The position numbers and the translations under genes were made by a program. Positions 1-9,106 of a DNA stretch of 64,000 nucleotides are shown here, piece after piece (position 1 is the stretch's first letter; every line of letters begins with the position of its first letter). Below the pieces are notes generated by a model, which was given only the letters and a program-made list of their open reading frames with translations, did no database searches and had not been told where the DNA came from. This DNA is from Pseudooceanicola algae (GTDB lineage: Bacteria; Pseudomonadota; Alphaproteobacteria; Rhodobacterales; Rhodobacteraceae), in assembly GCF_003590145.2 (NCBI RefSeq), contig NZ_CP060436.1:3105001-3169000 (forward strand), given 5' to 3'.

Positions 1-633
1 AATGCCGAAACCGCCGAGGAGATCGCGCAGATCTTCACCGAGGTCATCATCGCGCCGGGTGCCGATGAAAAGGCGCGCGAGATCCTCGCGAAGAAGAAGA
101 ACCTGCGCCTGCTGCTGACCGATGGCCTGGCGGATCCGCTGACCGCCGGCCTGATGGTCAAGCAGGTCTCGGGCGGCTTCCTGGTGCAGGACAAGGATTC
201 GGGTCACATCGACATGGACGACCTGCGGGTGGTGACGAAACGCGCGCCCTCGGACAAGGAAATGGCCGATCTGCTGTTCGCCTGGAAGGTCGCCAAGCAC
301 GTGAAGTCCAACGCCATCGTCTACGTCAAGGATGGCGCGACCGTCGGCGTCGGGGCCGGCCAGATGAGCCGCGTCGACAGCTGCCGGATCGCCGCCCGCA
401 AGAGCCATGACATGGCCGAGGCGCTTGGCCTTGCCGAGCCGCTGACCAAGGGATCGGTCGTGGCCTCGGATGCTTTCTTCCCCTTCGCGGACGGCCTGCT
501 GACGGCGGCGGAAGCTGGGGCGACGGCTGTCATTCAGCCCGGTGGCTCGATGCGGGATCAGGATGTGATCGACGCGGCAGATGACGCGGGGCTGGCCATG
601 GTGATGACCCGCATGCGCCATTTCCGGCACTGA
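1..633 (+). CDS. purH: PurH, AICAR transformylase/IMP cyclohydrolase, C-terminal part
   Basis: Bifunctional cytosolic enzyme for the last two steps of de novo IMP synthesis: formylation of AICAR, then ring closure. The frame is open from the first base, so the start lies outside the window. The roughly 210 residues present all belong to the C-terminal AICAR transformylase half. Family motifs are visible: SGGFLVQD, the [14 protein letters not shown] segment, the [12 protein letters not shown] loop and a late FFPFADGL block. The C-terminus ([11 protein letters not shown]) is a normal end for the family. lspA starts 4 bp after the stop, so the two genes are probably cotranscribed. Confidence 0.97.
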   Translation, partial: NAETAEEIAQIFTEVIIAPGADEKAREILAKKKNLRLLLTDGLADPLTAGLMVKQVSGGFLVQDKDSGHIDMDDLRVVTKRAPSDKEMADLLFAWKVAKHVKSNAIVYVKDGATVGVGAGQMSRVDSCRIAARKSHDMAEALGLAEPLTKGSVVASDAFFPFADGLLTAAEAGATAVIQPGGSMRDQDVIDAADDAGLAMVMTRMRHFRH

Positions 634-637
634 GCGG

Positions 638-1108
638 ATGATGCGTATCGTTTTCTGGGCCGGGTTCTGGGTGTTCCTTGCGGATCAGCTGAGCAAGTAC
701 CTCGTGGTGCATTTCCTAGACCTGCAGGCGTTGAAGGAAATCGACGTCATTCCGGGTTTCGTGGCCTTCCACATGGCCTGGAACGACGGCATCAACTTTG
801 GCCTGTTGTCGCAAGGCAACACCAACGGACGCTGGATCCTGATCGGCATCGCCCTGGTGATCTGCGCCGGGGTCCTGTTCTGGGTGCACCGCGAAAGACC
901 GCGGCGGATCGGGCTGATCGCGGCAGGTTTCCTGGTGGGCGGCGCGCTTGGCAATGTGGTGGACCGGCTGCTTTACGGGGCCGTGGCGGATTTCATGAAC
1001 GTTTCCTGCTGCGGGATCGTGAACCCCTATGCCTTCAATATCGCGGATGTCGCGATCTTTGTGGGCGCAGTGATGCTGGTCTTCCTGCCGGCCGAGAAAG
1101 GGACGTGA
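638..1108 (+). CDS. lspA: Lipoprotein signal peptidase LspA (SPase II)
   Basis: Inner-membrane aspartyl protease that removes the signal peptide of diacylglyceryl-modified prolipoproteins. 156 residues is the usual length. Four hydrophobic segments are apparent, roughly residues 3-20, 66-84, 92-109 and 133-150. Conserved blocks include AWNDGINFG near residues 47-55, GNVVDR with catalytic-type Asp109, and FNIADVAI with the second Asp137. The gene starts with two consecutive ATG codons; the first is used here. It lies 4 bp behind purH and just before a lipoprotein gene that would be one of its substrates, although that neighbourhood may be coincidental. Confidence 0.95.
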   Translation: MMRIVFWAGFWVFLADQLSKYLVVHFLDLQALKEIDVIPGFVAFHMAWNDGINFGLLSQGNTNGRWILIGIALVICAGVLFWVHRERPRRIGLIAAGFLVGGALGNVVDRLLYGAVADFMNVSCCGIVNPYAFNIADVAIFVGAVMLVFLPAEKGT

Positions 1109-1160
1109 CCTTGGCCTGCCAATCGGTTAGGTCTCGGCGAGAGATACGAAAGGGAAGGCC

Positions 1161-1706
1161 ATGAAGATGGCACGAGGGCTGCGCCTTTTTGCGAATGGTC
1201 TGAAAACGGGCCTGGTCGGCTGCGTCGTTATCGGCGCGCTGGCGGCTTGCAGCAGCGAAGACACGCTGCGCAGCTTCCGGGACACCAGTCCGGGGCCGGA
1301 AGAATTCAACGTCGTTCCGACCAAGCCGCTGCAGACGCCGGAAAACCTGGCATCCCTGCCGGTGCCGACACCGGGTGGCAGCAACCGGGTCGATCCGACG
1401 CCCAAGGCCGATGCCGTCGCCGCCCTTGGTGGCAATGCCGCGGCGCTGAACAGCACCGCCGTGCCGTCGTCCGATGGCGCGCTGCTGTCCTATGCCGGGC
1501 GCGCCGGGGTCGATCCGTCGATCCGTGCCTCCCTCGCGGCCGAGGATGCGGAATTCCGCCGCAAGGAAGCGCGCTGGACCTCTCTCAACCCGTTCAACAT
1601 CGACCGCTATTACCGCGCCTACGAAGATCAGACCCTTCAGCCGCGCGACGTGGCCGAGGCCTATCGCCGCGCCGGTTACGACACCCCGAGCTATCCACCC
1701 CAATAA
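1161..1706 (+). CDS. DUF3035 family outer-membrane lipoprotein (BamF-like)
   Basis: Predicted lipoprotein of 181 residues. A hydrophobic N-terminal segment ends in a lipobox-like LAAC, so Cys30 would be the lipidated residue; Ser at +2 predicts outer-membrane sorting. The mature part begins with the DUF3035 pattern PGPEEFNVVPTKPLQTPENL, followed by a Pro-rich low-complexity stretch. In alphaproteobacteria this family includes BamF, an accessory lipoprotein of the BAM outer-membrane assembly machine characterised in Caulobacter. That role is inferred from family membership, not shown here. A strong ribosome-binding site (AAGGGAAGG) precedes the ATG. It follows lspA by 52 bp and shares its direction. 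Confidence 0.8.
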   Translation: MKMARGLRLFANGLKTGLVGCVVIGALAACSSEDTLRSFRDTSPGPEEFNVVPTKPLQTPENLASLPVPTPGGSNRVDPTPKADAVAALGGNAAALNSTAVPSSDGALLSYAGRAGVDPSIRASLAAEDAEFRRKEARWTSLNPFNIDRYYRAYEDQTLQPRDVAEAYRRAGYDTPSYPPQ

Positions 1707-2004
1707 GGCTCCGCGCGCCGGACATCGCCCCGAATATCGCGCCGGCCCCCGAATATCGCACCAGCCATTGTCCGTTCAGTGGGCTCTTCACCCGCCCCGT
1801 CTCTGCACGGCGGCGGGTGTGTGCATCTTCGGGCATGGTTAACCCAATCTTAGCCGTCCTGGGGCAACCCTGCGGGGATGCGCGGGGGATGCGCGGCGGC
1901 TCCGGCATCGTCACATAGGGGTGAAAACCGCGTCAGGCGGTTGCGGTGGACGGGCTGGCGCCTATGGTCTCTGGCAGACACAAGAACAGCCGAGAGGACA
2001 AGAG
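1707..2004. other. Intergenic region with short direct repeat
   Basis: No gene is supported in these 298 bases. A 13-bp direct repeat, CCCCGAATATCGC, occurs at 1728-1740 and 1747-1759 (19-bp period). An upstream GTG at 1921 is in frame with the M16 gene but would add an unconvincing 28-residue extension ahead of the signal peptide. No clear promoter was recognised. Confidence 0.5.
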
Positions 2005-3363
2005 ATGCTGAGACGGCTCGCCGCCGGGGCGCTGACCCTGGCCATAATGAGCACAGCCCTTGCCGCGCCCGCCCTGTCGCAGGAAACGACATCGGATCTG
2101 GTGACGGATTTCACCCTGGATAACGGGTTGCAGGTGGTGGTGATCGAAGATCACCGGGCGCCGGTCGTGGTGCAGATGGTCTGGTATCGCGCCGGATCGG
2201 CGGACGAACAGCCCGGTGTCTCCGGCATTGCGCATTTTCTTGAGCACCTGATGTTCAAGGCAACGGATACGCTGGAGACGGGCGAGTTTTCCGCCGTGGT
2301 GGCCGAGAACGGCGGCACGGACAATGCCTTTACCAGCTTCGACACCACCGCCTATCACCAGCGTGTCGCGGCCGACCGCCTGCCGATCATGATGCAGATG
2401 GAAGCCGACCGAATGGTGAACCTGAACCTGACCGAGGATGTGATCGCCACCGAACGCGATGTCATCCTGGAAGAACGCAACATGCGCATCGACAGCGACC
2501 CCGGCGCTCTGTTTCAGGAACAGATGCGGGCGGCGCAATACCTGAACCACCACTATGGCATCCCGGTCATCGGCTGGCGGCACGAGATGGAGGAACTGGA
2601 TCTGGATGATGCAGAGGCTTTCTACAAGACCTATTACGCGCCCAACAACGCGACCCTGATCGTCGCCGGCGACGTGACCCCCGAAGGCGTGCGTGCGCTG
2701 GCCGAGGAATACTACGGCCCGATCCCCGCCAACCCCGACCTGCCGGACCGCATTCGCCCGCAAGAGCCACCGCAACTGGCCGAACGGCTGCTGCGCTTCA
2801 GCGATCCGCGGATTGCGCAACCTTACGTGACCCGGACCTATCTGGCACCGGAACGGGATTCGGGCGCGCAGGAAGAGGCCGCCGCCCTGGTGATGCTGTC
2901 CCAGCTGCTGGGTGGCGGACAGACCGGTTACCTGACGGAAAAGCTGGTTCTGGAACAGAAGATCGCGGTCTATACATCGGCCTATTACAGCGCCACATCG
3001 CTGGATGACACGGTCTTTGGCACCTATGTGGTGCCGGCCCCCGGTACCAGCCTTGAAGAGGCCGAAGCGGCCATGGACGCCGCCCTTGCCAGCTTTGTCG
3101 AGGAGGGCGTCGATGAAGAGGACCTCGACCGGATCAAGCTGCAGATCCGGGCGCAGGACATCTATGATCGCGACGACGTGGCTGGCCTGGCGCGGATGTA
3201 TGGCACTGCCCTGACACGTGGCCTGACGATCGAGGATATCCAGGCATGGCCCGGTATCCTGCAGGAGGTCACGCCGGATCAGATCATCGCCGCCGCGCAG
3301 GAGGTCCTGAACCGCGACCGAGCGGTCACCGGATACGTGATGAGCGAGGAGACCCAACAATGA
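2005..3363 (+). CDS. M16 family zinc peptidase (catalytic member of a pair)
   Basis: Periplasmic or secreted insulinase-type metallopeptidase of 452 residues. The ATG at 2005 is preferred over an upstream GTG because GAGAGGACAAGAG lies just before it and the product then begins with a clean signal peptide (hydrophobic residues 5-20, Ala-rich cleavage region near residue 25). The inverted zinc motif HFLEH is at residues 77-81, and the downstream acidic ligand region is ERDVILEERN. The C-terminal half carries the second M16 domain. The stop overlaps the next gene, an M16 homologue without the zinc motif, so the two probably form a heterodimer as in other bacterial M16 pairs. The substrate is unknown. 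Confidence 0.93.
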   Translation: MLRRLAAGALTLAIMSTALAAPALSQETTSDLVTDFTLDNGLQVVVIEDHRAPVVVQMVWYRAGSADEQPGVSGIAHFLEHLMFKATDTLETGEFSAVVAENGGTDNAFTSFDTTAYHQRVAADRLPIMMQMEADRMVNLNLTEDVIATERDVILEERNMRIDSDPGALFQEQMRAAQYLNHHYGIPVIGWRHEMEELDLDDAEAFYKTYYAPNNATLIVAGDVTPEGVRALAEEYYGPIPANPDLPDRIRPQEPPQLAERLLRFSDPRIAQPYVTRTYLAPERDSGAQEEAAALVMLSQLLGGGQTGYLTEKLVLEQKIAVYTSAYYSATSLDDTVFGTYVVPAPGTSLEEAEAAMDAALASFVEEGVDEEDLDRIKLQIRAQDIYDRDDVAGLARMYGTALTRGLTIEDIQAWPGILQEVTPDQIIAAAQEVLNRDRAVTGYVMSEETQQ

Positions 3364-4685
3364 TGCGCTTCGTCCTTCCCCTTGTCGCCAGCCTGCTGAC
3401 CGCTCCGCTGCTGGCCGGGGCCGCTATCGCGGAAACCGACATCCAGCCCGTCACCAGCCCCGGCGGCATCGACGCCTGGCTGGTCGAGGAGCATTCCATC
3501 CCCTTCGTCGCGCTGGAATTGCGCTTTGCCGGGGGGGCGTCGATGGACCTCGCCGACAAGCGCGGCGCGACCTATCTGATGACCGCCCTGCTTGAAGAAG
3601 GCTCGGGCGAGATGGATTCGCAGGAATTTGCCAAGGCGACCGACGCGCTGGCGGCGAGTTTCAGTTTCGACGTTTCGTCCGATGCGCTGTCGATCTCGGC
3701 CCGCTTCCTGAGCGAGAACCGGGACGAGGCCGTGGATCTGCTGCATCAGAGCCTGGTCGACACGACCTTCCCCGAGGATGCCATCGCGCGGGTGCAGGGG
3801 CAGATCACCTCGTCCCTGCGGTCGGACGAACAGGATCCCCAGACCATCGGGTCGCGGGCCTTTGCGGCGATGGCCTTTGGCGATCACCCCTATGGCAGCC
3901 CGGTCGAAGGCACGATCGACAGCGTCGAGGCGCTGAACCGGGACGACATGTTTACCGCGCGCGACAACGTGCTGGTGCGTGACCGGGTGAGCGTGGCCGC
4001 GGTCGGGGATATTACGCCGGAGGAACTGGGCGCGCTGCTGGATCACCTGCTGGGCGATCTGCCGGAGGGCGGGGCGCCGCTGCCGCAGATGGCCGAGCTG
4101 AGCCTGACCCCCGGTGTGACGATCATCCCCTTCGACACGCCCCAGGCGCAGGTGATCTGGGGGCAGGAGGGGCTGGGCCTTGAAGATCCCGACTTCTTCC
4201 CCGCGTTCATCCTGAACACGATCCTTGGCGGTGGCGGGTTTGAAAGCCGCCTGATGCATGAGGTGCGCGAAAAGCGCGGGCTGACCTATGGCGTCTATTC
4301 CTGGATCGCGGATCGCGATTACGCGGATCTGTGGCAGGGGGCTGTCGCCTCGGGCAATGAACGGGTGGCCGAGGCCATTTTGGTGATTCGCGATGAATGG
4401 AGCCGCATTGCCGAGGATGGCGTCACCGAGGAAGAGCTTGAGGCCGCCAAGAAGTACATGACCGGGGAATATCCGCTGCGCTTCGACGGCAACGGGCCAA
4501 TTGCCTCGATCCTGGTCAGCATGCAGCATGACGGGATGTCGATCGATTATCCAGACAGCCGCAATGACCGGGTGAACGCGGTGACGCTGGAAGATATCAA
4601 CCGCGTCGCGAAGACATGGCTCGATCCGGACAAGTTGCGCTTTGTAGTGGTTGGCCAGCCCGAAGACCTTGACGAGGTGAATTGA
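3360..4685 (+). CDS. M16 family protein lacking the HxxEH motif
   Basis: Second M16 protein, 441 residues, with an N-terminal signal peptide (MMRFVLPLVASLLTAPLLAG then AIAE). Its ATG overlaps the TGA of the preceding gene (ATGA). At the position of the zinc-binding HxxEH motif it reads KRGATYLMTALLEEG, so the histidines are absent and the protein should be catalytically inactive. The C-terminal M16 domain keeps the typical GGGGFESRLMHEVREKRGLTYG substrate-binding block. By analogy with known pairs it should supply the non-catalytic half of a two-chain peptidase with the product of 2005-3363. A strong hairpin follows directly. Confidence 0.92.
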   Translation: MMRFVLPLVASLLTAPLLAGAAIAETDIQPVTSPGGIDAWLVEEHSIPFVALELRFAGGASMDLADKRGATYLMTALLEEGSGEMDSQEFAKATDALAASFSFDVSSDALSISARFLSENRDEAVDLLHQSLVDTTFPEDAIARVQGQITSSLRSDEQDPQTIGSRAFAAMAFGDHPYGSPVEGTIDSVEALNRDDMFTARDNVLVRDRVSVAAVGDITPEELGALLDHLLGDLPEGGAPLPQMAELSLTPGVTIIPFDTPQAQVIWGQEGLGLEDPDFFPAFILNTILGGGGFESRLMHEVREKRGLTYGVYSWIADRDYADLWQGAVASGNERVAEAILVIRDEWSRIAEDGVTEEELEAAKKYMTGEYPLRFDGNGPIASILVSMQHDGMSIDYPDSRNDRVNAVTLEDINRVAKTWLDPDKLRFVVVGQPEDLDEVN

Positions 4686-4687
4686 AG

Positions 4688-4709
4688 GAAGGGGGCCTCG
4701 GCCCCCTTC
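4688..4709 (+). terminator. Hairpin after the M16 pair
   Basis: GAAGGGGGCC (4688-4697) and GGCCCCCTTC (4700-4709) form a perfect 10-bp stem with a 2-base gap (in practice a small loop). It starts 3 bp after the M16 stop. There is only a weak T run, so it may be a terminator or a 3-prime stabiliser. It precedes a dispersed repeat at 4729. Confidence 0.7.
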
Positions 4710-4728
4710 TGTCACCCCGAGGGGCGCC

Positions 4729-4762
4729 ATTCATCCCCCGAGGATATTTCCGACAGGGAAAC
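4729..4762 (+). repeat. Dispersed 34-bp intergenic repeat, copy A
   Basis: The sequence containing CCCCCGAGGATATTT and ending GACAGGGAAAC is identical over 34 bp to copy B at 51094-51127. Diverged inverted copies lie at 7819-7847 and 58896-58924. It sits between the convergent M16 and asparaginase genes, 19 bp after a GC-rich hairpin. Confidence 0.85.
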
Positions 4763-4777
4763 ATGTCGGGGTGCGCC

Positions 4778-5806
4778 TCAGGCCGGGAAGCCGGAAGCGG
4801 GGCGGATACTGCCGCAATCGATGCCGCGGCGGTTCAGCAGCGGGACATTCATGCGATTGCGGGCGGCCTGGCTGTTCGGGTCGAGGACGCCCAGATCGGC
4901 AAGGATCGCCGCAATGGCGCATTCCGAGGCCCGCGTGCTGCCGTCGAGGATCTTGAGCGCAACGCCGAGGCCGAGATCGGGAATGATCGCGACAAAGACG
5001 GCTTCGGCGCCGGTCTTGACCGTGACACGTCCCTTCATGGCGCGCATGAGTTCGGTGCAGGCGCGGGTTTCGCCGGCGACCATCTCGGGGTAGCTGGCCA
5101 TGGCGGCGGTCAACCGGGCGGCGGATTTTTCCCGAATCGAACCGCCCTTGTGGGCATTGGCGAAGAAGGCCATGGCGCGGGCGAGGCCGGTGACGGAGGT
5201 CGCGTAATTAGGCGCCGAGCAGCCGTCGATGGCGTAGCCGGGGCTGTCGAGCCCGGTGGTGGATTCGAAGGCCTCGCGCACGGCCTTCTGGACCGGGTGA
5301 TCCGCCTCGCCGTATTCGCTGCCGCCGCCGATGTGGCGGTTGAACGTCAGGAAGCCGGCGTGCTTGCCCGAGCAATTGTTGTGGATCTGGCAAGGGCTGC
5401 TGTCGGTCTTGATCAGGGCGTCGCGGGCGGGAATATCGGCCGGTTCCTGGGGGCCGCAGCGCAGGTCGGTTTCGGACAGGCCAAGCTGCGCCAGCCAGTC
5501 GGTCACCGCTTCGCTATGGATGGCCGCCCCGTTATGGGAGGCGCAGGAAAGCGCCAACTGCCTGTCGGTCAGGCCCGCTGCATCGGCGGCGCCGCTTTCC
5601 AGCAGCGGCAGCGCCTGCAACATCTTGCAGGAAGAGCGCGGCAGGATGATGGTGTCCGGGTCGCCCCAGGCCCGGATCACCTGTCCGTTGGCGTCGACGA
5701 TTGCGGCATGGCCAAAATGGATTGATTCGCAGATCGGACCGCGCCAGACTTCGACCAGTTTGTCGGCTCCCGACAGGGTGGCGTCCCTTGTTGCAGCGAT
5801 CTCCAT
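4778..5806 (-). CDS. Asparaginase (AnsA/thermolabile L-asparaginase II family)
   Basis: Predicted cytosolic L-asparaginase of the family first described in Rhizobium etli (PF06089 type), which deamidates asparagine to aspartate. It is 342 residues from the ATG at 5806; an in-frame upstream extension is possible but has no signal or family support. Characteristic segments are LPRSSCKMLQALPLLESGAA, the CASHNG block, NNCSGKHAGFL and the DGCSAPNYATS segment. The start is preceded by GAAAGGCATGAC. It stands alone, convergent with the M16 pair and divergent from the IalB-like gene. Confidence 0.9.
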   Translation of the reverse strand: MEIAATRDATLSGADKLVEVWRGPICESIHFGHAAIVDANGQVIRAWGDPDTIILPRSSCKMLQALPLLESGAADAAGLTDRQLALSCASHNGAAIHSEAVTDWLAQLGLSETDLRCGPQEPADIPARDALIKTDSSPCQIHNNCSGKHAGFLTFNRHIGGGSEYGEADHPVQKAVREAFESTTGLDSPGYAIDGCSAPNYATSVTGLARAMAFFANAHKGGSIREKSAARLTAAMASYPEMVAGETRACTELMRAMKGRVTVKTGAEAVFVAIIPDLGLGVALKILDGSTRASECAIAAILADLGVLDPNSQAARNRMNVPLLNRRGIDCGSIRPASGFPA

Positions 5807-5965
5807 GTCATGCCTTTCGGTGATGTGCGGTTTTCTGCCAATTGGCCTTTCGCATGTGGCAGATTTCCGTCTAATATTGCAATGTCGCGTACGTAGGAAA
5901 AGCCCTAGAGACGAAGCGAATTCGCGGGGCATGAATGAGGCAAGGACAGCTTGGAGGCTGGACAA

Positions 5966-6490
5966 ATGACATCTCGGATTTTGGGGGTCGCCCTCGCCGT
6001 TCTCGCGGTTGCAGGCAGCCAGGCCATGGCGCAGACCGTGAGCGAAAACCAGGTTGCGGTCATGACCGACTGGAGTGTTTTCGAGGAACCCGATCCCAAG
6101 GAATGCTGGGCTGTTTCCCAGCCCAAGGAAACAGTGAACACCCGCAACGGCCAGGTCGTTTCGGTCCGCCGGAGCGAGATCCGCTTGATGGCTTTCTTCC
6201 GACCAGGCGCGGAATTGGCCGGTCAGGTGGCCTTTACCGGCGGGTATCCCTTTGCGGATGGCTCCACGGTCAGCATGGCTGTGGATAACAAGACGTTCGA
6301 GCTTTACACGCAGGGTGAATGGGCTTGGCCGGCCAATGCCGGTGATGATGCGAGCATCCTTGCGGCGCTGAAAGCCGGCACCGATGCGGTGCTGACAGCG
6401 CGATCCGGGCGTGGCACGGTGACCAAGGATACCTTCTCGCTCATGGGGTTCACGGCAGCGGTCGAAGACAGCGCCTCGCGCTGCAAATAG
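5966..6490 (+). CDS. Invasion-associated locus B (IalB) family secreted protein
   Basis: Exported protein of 174 residues. The ATG at 5966 follows GGAGG (5953-5957) at good spacing and opens a signal peptide ending SQAMAQ near residue 23. The mature part resembles the IalB family: an early [16 protein letters not shown] segment and a C-terminal SRCK, with one cysteine in each that could form a disulfide. The IalB name comes from Bartonella invasion work; in free-living alphaproteobacteria these are periplasmic proteins of unknown role. It is transcribed away from the asparaginase gene and lies 124 bp before rlmN. Confidence 0.85.
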   Translation: MTSRILGVALAVLAVAGSQAMAQTVSENQVAVMTDWSVFEEPDPKECWAVSQPKETVNTRNGQVVSVRRSEIRLMAFFRPGAELAGQVAFTGGYPFADGSTVSMAVDNKTFELYTQGEWAWPANAGDDASILAALKAGTDAVLTARSGRGTVTKDTFSLMGFTAAVEDSASRCK

Positions 6491-6614
6491 GCCAGCGCGC
6501 CTTGCGGGTCGGAAAAGACGGGGCGTGCCGCAGGGCGCGCCCGCCTTTTCATGTGGAAAAGAATCCGGTATAGGCCATCCTTTCCCTCAACGGTCTTCCA
6601 GCAGGAGCCAGCAG

Positions 6615-7808
6615 ATGAGCCAGGCCGACGGCATGGGCGCCAGCGCCCCGATCACGCAGGATGTCATGACGATCCCCCGGAAAGCTGCCGAGGGGCCGTT
6701 GAACCTTGTCGGTCTGACGCGGCCGGCATTGCTTGAGGCGCTGGTCGCGATCGGTACGCCGGAAAAGCAGGCCAGGATGCGGGTCAACCAGTTGTGGCAA
6801 TGGATTTACCACTGGGGCGTGCGCGATTTTGCGCAAATGACCAACCTCGCCAAGGATTTCCGAGCCAAACTGGCCGAGAACTTCGTGATTGCCCTGCCCG
6901 AGATCGTGTCAAAGCAGGTCTCCGACGATAGTACGCGAAAATACCTTGTCCGCATCGCTGGTGGTCACGAGGTCGAGGTCGTCTATATCCCGGAGGCTGA
7001 TCGCGGCACGCTTTGCATCTCGTCCCAGGTGGGCTGCACGCTGACCTGCTCCTTCTGTCACACCGGCACCCAGAAGCTGGTGCGCAACCTGACGGCAGGG
7101 GAAATCGTCGGCCAGGTGATGCTGGCACGCGATGACCTTGGCGAATGGCCGGTGCCCGGTGCGCCCAAGGATGAAACCCGCTTGCTGTCCAATGTCGTGC
7201 TGATGGGCATGGGCGAACCGCTCTACAATTTCGACAATGTCCGCGACGCGATGAAGATCGCCATGGACCCCGAGGGCATCTCGCTTTCGCGGCGCCGGAT
7301 CACGCTGTCGACCTCGGGTGTCGTGCCCGAAATCGCCAAATGCGCCGAAGAAATCGGCTGCCTGCTGGCCGTCTCCTTCCACGCCACCACGGACGAGACC
7401 CGCGACAAGCTGGTTCCGATCAACAAGCGCTGGAACATCGAGACCTTGCTGAGCACGCTCAAGGAATATCCGCGCCTGTCCAACAGCGAACGGATCACCT
7501 TCGAATATGTCATGCTGAAGGATGTGAACGACAGCGATGCCGATGCCCGCCGGCTGGTCAAGCTGATCTCGGGCATCCCGGCCAAGATCAACCTGATCCC
7601 CTTCAACGAATGGCCCGGAGCGCCCTATCAGCGTTCGGACTGGACCCGGATCAAGGCTTTTGCGGATATCATCTACAAGGCAGGCTACGCCTCGCCCATC
7701 CGCACCCCGCGCGGCGAAGACATCATGGCCGCCTGCGGTCAGCTGAAGTCGGCCACTGAAAGGGCGCGTAAATCCCGTGCCCAGATCGCTGCCGAAACCG
7801 GCCTCTGA
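6615..7808 (+). CDS. rlmN: 23S rRNA (adenine2503-C2)-methyltransferase RlmN
   Basis: Radical-SAM enzyme that methylates C2 of A2503 in 23S rRNA and A37 in some tRNAs. 397 residues from the ATG at 6615, which is preceded by GCAGGAGCC. The 4Fe-4S ligating motif is CTLTCSFC (CxxxCxxC), preceded by LCISSQVG. Other family blocks are [15 protein letters not shown], the [11 protein letters not shown] segment and a C-terminal MAACGQL that supplies the mechanistic cysteine. The N-terminus carries a roughly 20-residue extension before the RlmN core. It is followed by a rho-independent-type hairpin and the convergent chrR gene. Confidence 0.97.
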   Translation: MSQADGMGASAPITQDVMTIPRKAAEGPLNLVGLTRPALLEALVAIGTPEKQARMRVNQLWQWIYHWGVRDFAQMTNLAKDFRAKLAENFVIALPEIVSKQVSDDSTRKYLVRIAGGHEVEVVYIPEADRGTLCISSQVGCTLTCSFCHTGTQKLVRNLTAGEIVGQVMLARDDLGEWPVPGAPKDETRLLSNVVLMGMGEPLYNFDNVRDAMKIAMDPEGISLSRRRITLSTSGVVPEIAKCAEEIGCLLAVSFHATTDETRDKLVPINKRWNIETLLSTLKEYPRLSNSERITFEYVMLKDVNDSDADARRLVKLISGIPAKINLIPFNEWPGAPYQRSDWTRIKAFADIIYKAGYASPIRTPRGEDIMAACGQLKSATERARKSRAQIAAETGL

Positions 7809-7818
7809 CGCACCAGAG

Positions 7819-7847
7819 GTTTCCCTGTTTCAAATATCCCGGGGGGA
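7819..7847 (-). repeat. Dispersed intergenic repeat, copy D (diverged, inverted)
   Basis: Read on the minus strand it gives a CCCCCGGGATATTT core followed by AACAGGGAAAC, matching copy A with a few substitutions and one length change. It lies between convergent rlmN and chrR with its GC-rich hairpin at 7861-7877. Confidence 0.7.
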
Positions 7848-7860
7848 GCGCCGCAGGCGC

Positions 7861-7881
7861 GGGGGGCAGCGCCCCCCTTTT
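7861..7881. terminator. Bidirectional hairpin between rlmN and chrR
   Basis: GGGGGGC (7861-7867), loop AGC, GCCCCCC (7871-7877), then TTTT on the plus strand. The placement between converging stops suits termination of rlmN, and possibly of chrR. Confidence 0.75.
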
Positions 7882-7916
7882 CTGCGGCGCTTGTCGCGAC
7901 CGCTCCCGCGCGGGAC

Positions 7917-8564
7917 TCAGATCCGCAGGAACGGCTGGGCAAGCCGGGGCAGCAGCGAGGTAAAGCGCAGGCGTGCATCGGTCGCGGCAAGGCAGATACA
8001 GGCCGGACCAGGATCCGCAATCGGCGTATGTTCCAGAGATTCGTCGGCGATTTCCACGTCTCCGGGCCCGAAGTGTCCGGTTTCATCGTGGAAGGCGCCC
8101 TGAAGGACCATGGTCAGCTCGGTTCCGTTGTGGCCATGATCGGGCACGGCCATGCCGCCGGGAATATAAAGCAACCGGGCAGAACTCTTGCCGTTTTCGA
8201 ACAGGATCGTCTGGCGCACACCCCCACCGGCGGCGCGCCAGCGCGGCGGTCTCTGCCCGAGCGCACGGGCCACGGGGCCGGGATAAATTCCCATGCGGCG
8301 ATTGACCTGGGCCACTTCGTTGGGCGCCTCGGAGAGATTGTCGTCAAGCCGCGCCATCAGGGTGTCGAGCGCCCCTGCGGACAGGTCCTCGGTCTGGCCG
8401 GTCTCCAGCAAGGTGCCGCCAACGAATTGATGGGTTTCAAGCGCGGCGCGGCAGTGGTCGCACAGCGACACATGCGCGGCGACGACCATCTCGAACGCTT
8501 GCGGCAGCCGACCGGCGGCATAGGCGGCCAGCATGGAATCGTGGATATGATGGGTCACGGTCAT
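7917..8564 (-). CDS. chrR: ChrR-type zinc anti-sigma factor
   Basis: Cytosolic anti-sigma factor that holds the cognate RpoE inactive until singlet oxygen or related oxidants trigger its loss. 215 residues. The N-terminal zinc anti-sigma domain shows His6, His31, Cys35 and Cys38 (HVSLCDHC), the ligand set known for Rhodobacter sphaeroides ChrR. The C-terminal cupin domain has HGHNGTEL (His143, His145, Glu149) and a later His179, matching the second metal site. Its ATG overlaps the rpoE stop (ATGA), so the pair is translationally coupled. The divergent operon at 9375 is the likely regulon core. Confidence 0.95.
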   Translation of the reverse strand: MTVTHHIHDSMLAAYAAGRLPQAFEMVVAAHVSLCDHCRAALETHQFVGGTLLETGQTEDLSAGALDTLMARLDDNLSEAPNEVAQVNRRMGIYPGPVARALGQRPPRWRAAGGGVRQTILFENGKSSARLLYIPGGMAVPDHGHNGTELTMVLQGAFHDETGHFGPGDVEIADESLEHTPIADPGPACICLAATDARLRFTSLLPRLAQPFLRI

Positions 8565-9106
8565 GACCGCAGGTCCTTCAATTCGTGGCGCAACCGTTCC
8601 AGTCCAAGGCGGATGCGCGATTTGATCGTACCCATGGGCAGGCCGGTTGCGGCCTGAATCTCGCTATGGGTCAGGTCGCCCAGGTAGGCCCGCGCGATCA
8701 TCTCGCGTTGCTCGGGACCCAGCCGCGCCAGGGCGTCACGCAGGCGCGCGCCTTCCTGTTGCAGACCCAGGATCTGGCCAGCATCGGCTTCGGGCGGGGT
8801 TTCGGTCTCGATTTCCTCGGGCAGAGGTCGCGCCGCCTTGCGGGCCAGGTCGACCTGCCGGTTGCGGGCGATGCGATAGATCCAGGCGGAAACCGGGGCG
8901 CGGGCAGGATCGAATTGCGCCGACTTGTTCCAGACCGCCAGCATCACGTCCTGAACCACGTCTTCGGCCGCAGCCCCGGACATGCCGGAGCGCATCAGCA
9001 TCCCCTTGATCCGTGGCCCGAAAAAGCCGAACAGCCGGGCAAAGGCGGCACGGTCGCGGTCATCGCGCACGGCCAACATCCATTCGGTCTGTTCTGAACG
9101 CTCTAT
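8561..9106 (-). CDS. rpoE: RpoE, ECF sigma factor (ECF11-type)
   Basis: Group IV sigma factor controlling the photo-oxidative-stress response, paired with ChrR. Region 2 runs from the LFGFFGPRIKGMLMRSG block to WIYRIARNRQVDLARK; region 4 contains LGPEQREMIARAYLGDLTHS and MGTIKSRIRLGLERLRHEL. The start is uncertain. A strong GGAGG (9118-9114) lies 7 nt before an ATA codon at 9106, where alignment to remembered RpoE N-termini (short Ser/Asp-Arg-Thr-Asp-Trp lead-in) would place the initiator. The nearest ATG is 9079 (172 residues) and lacks its own Shine-Dalgarno. A TTG at 9277 is in frame but upstream of the candidate promoter. The coordinate given assumes ATA. Confidence 0.85.
   Translation of the reverse strand: MERSEQTEWMLAVRDDRDRAAFARLFGFFGPRIKGMLMRSGMSGAAAEDVVQDVMLAVWNKSAQFDPARAPVSAWIYRIARNRQVDLARKAARPLPEEIETETPPEADAGQILGLQQEGARLRDALARLGPEQREMIARAYLGDLTHSEIQAATGLPMGTIKSRIRLGLERLRHELKDLRS

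Noticed and set aside
1728-1759. 13-bp direct repeat before the M16 operon as a regulatory or tandem-repeat element
   Set aside because: Only two copies in a GC-rich gap, with no promoter in view; listed only as part of the intergenic description.
1933-3360. Long open frame (475 codons) antisense to the M16 peptidase gene
   Set aside because: The plus-strand frame has a signal peptide and full M16 motifs. The antisense product has no family features and arises from GC-rich codon bias.
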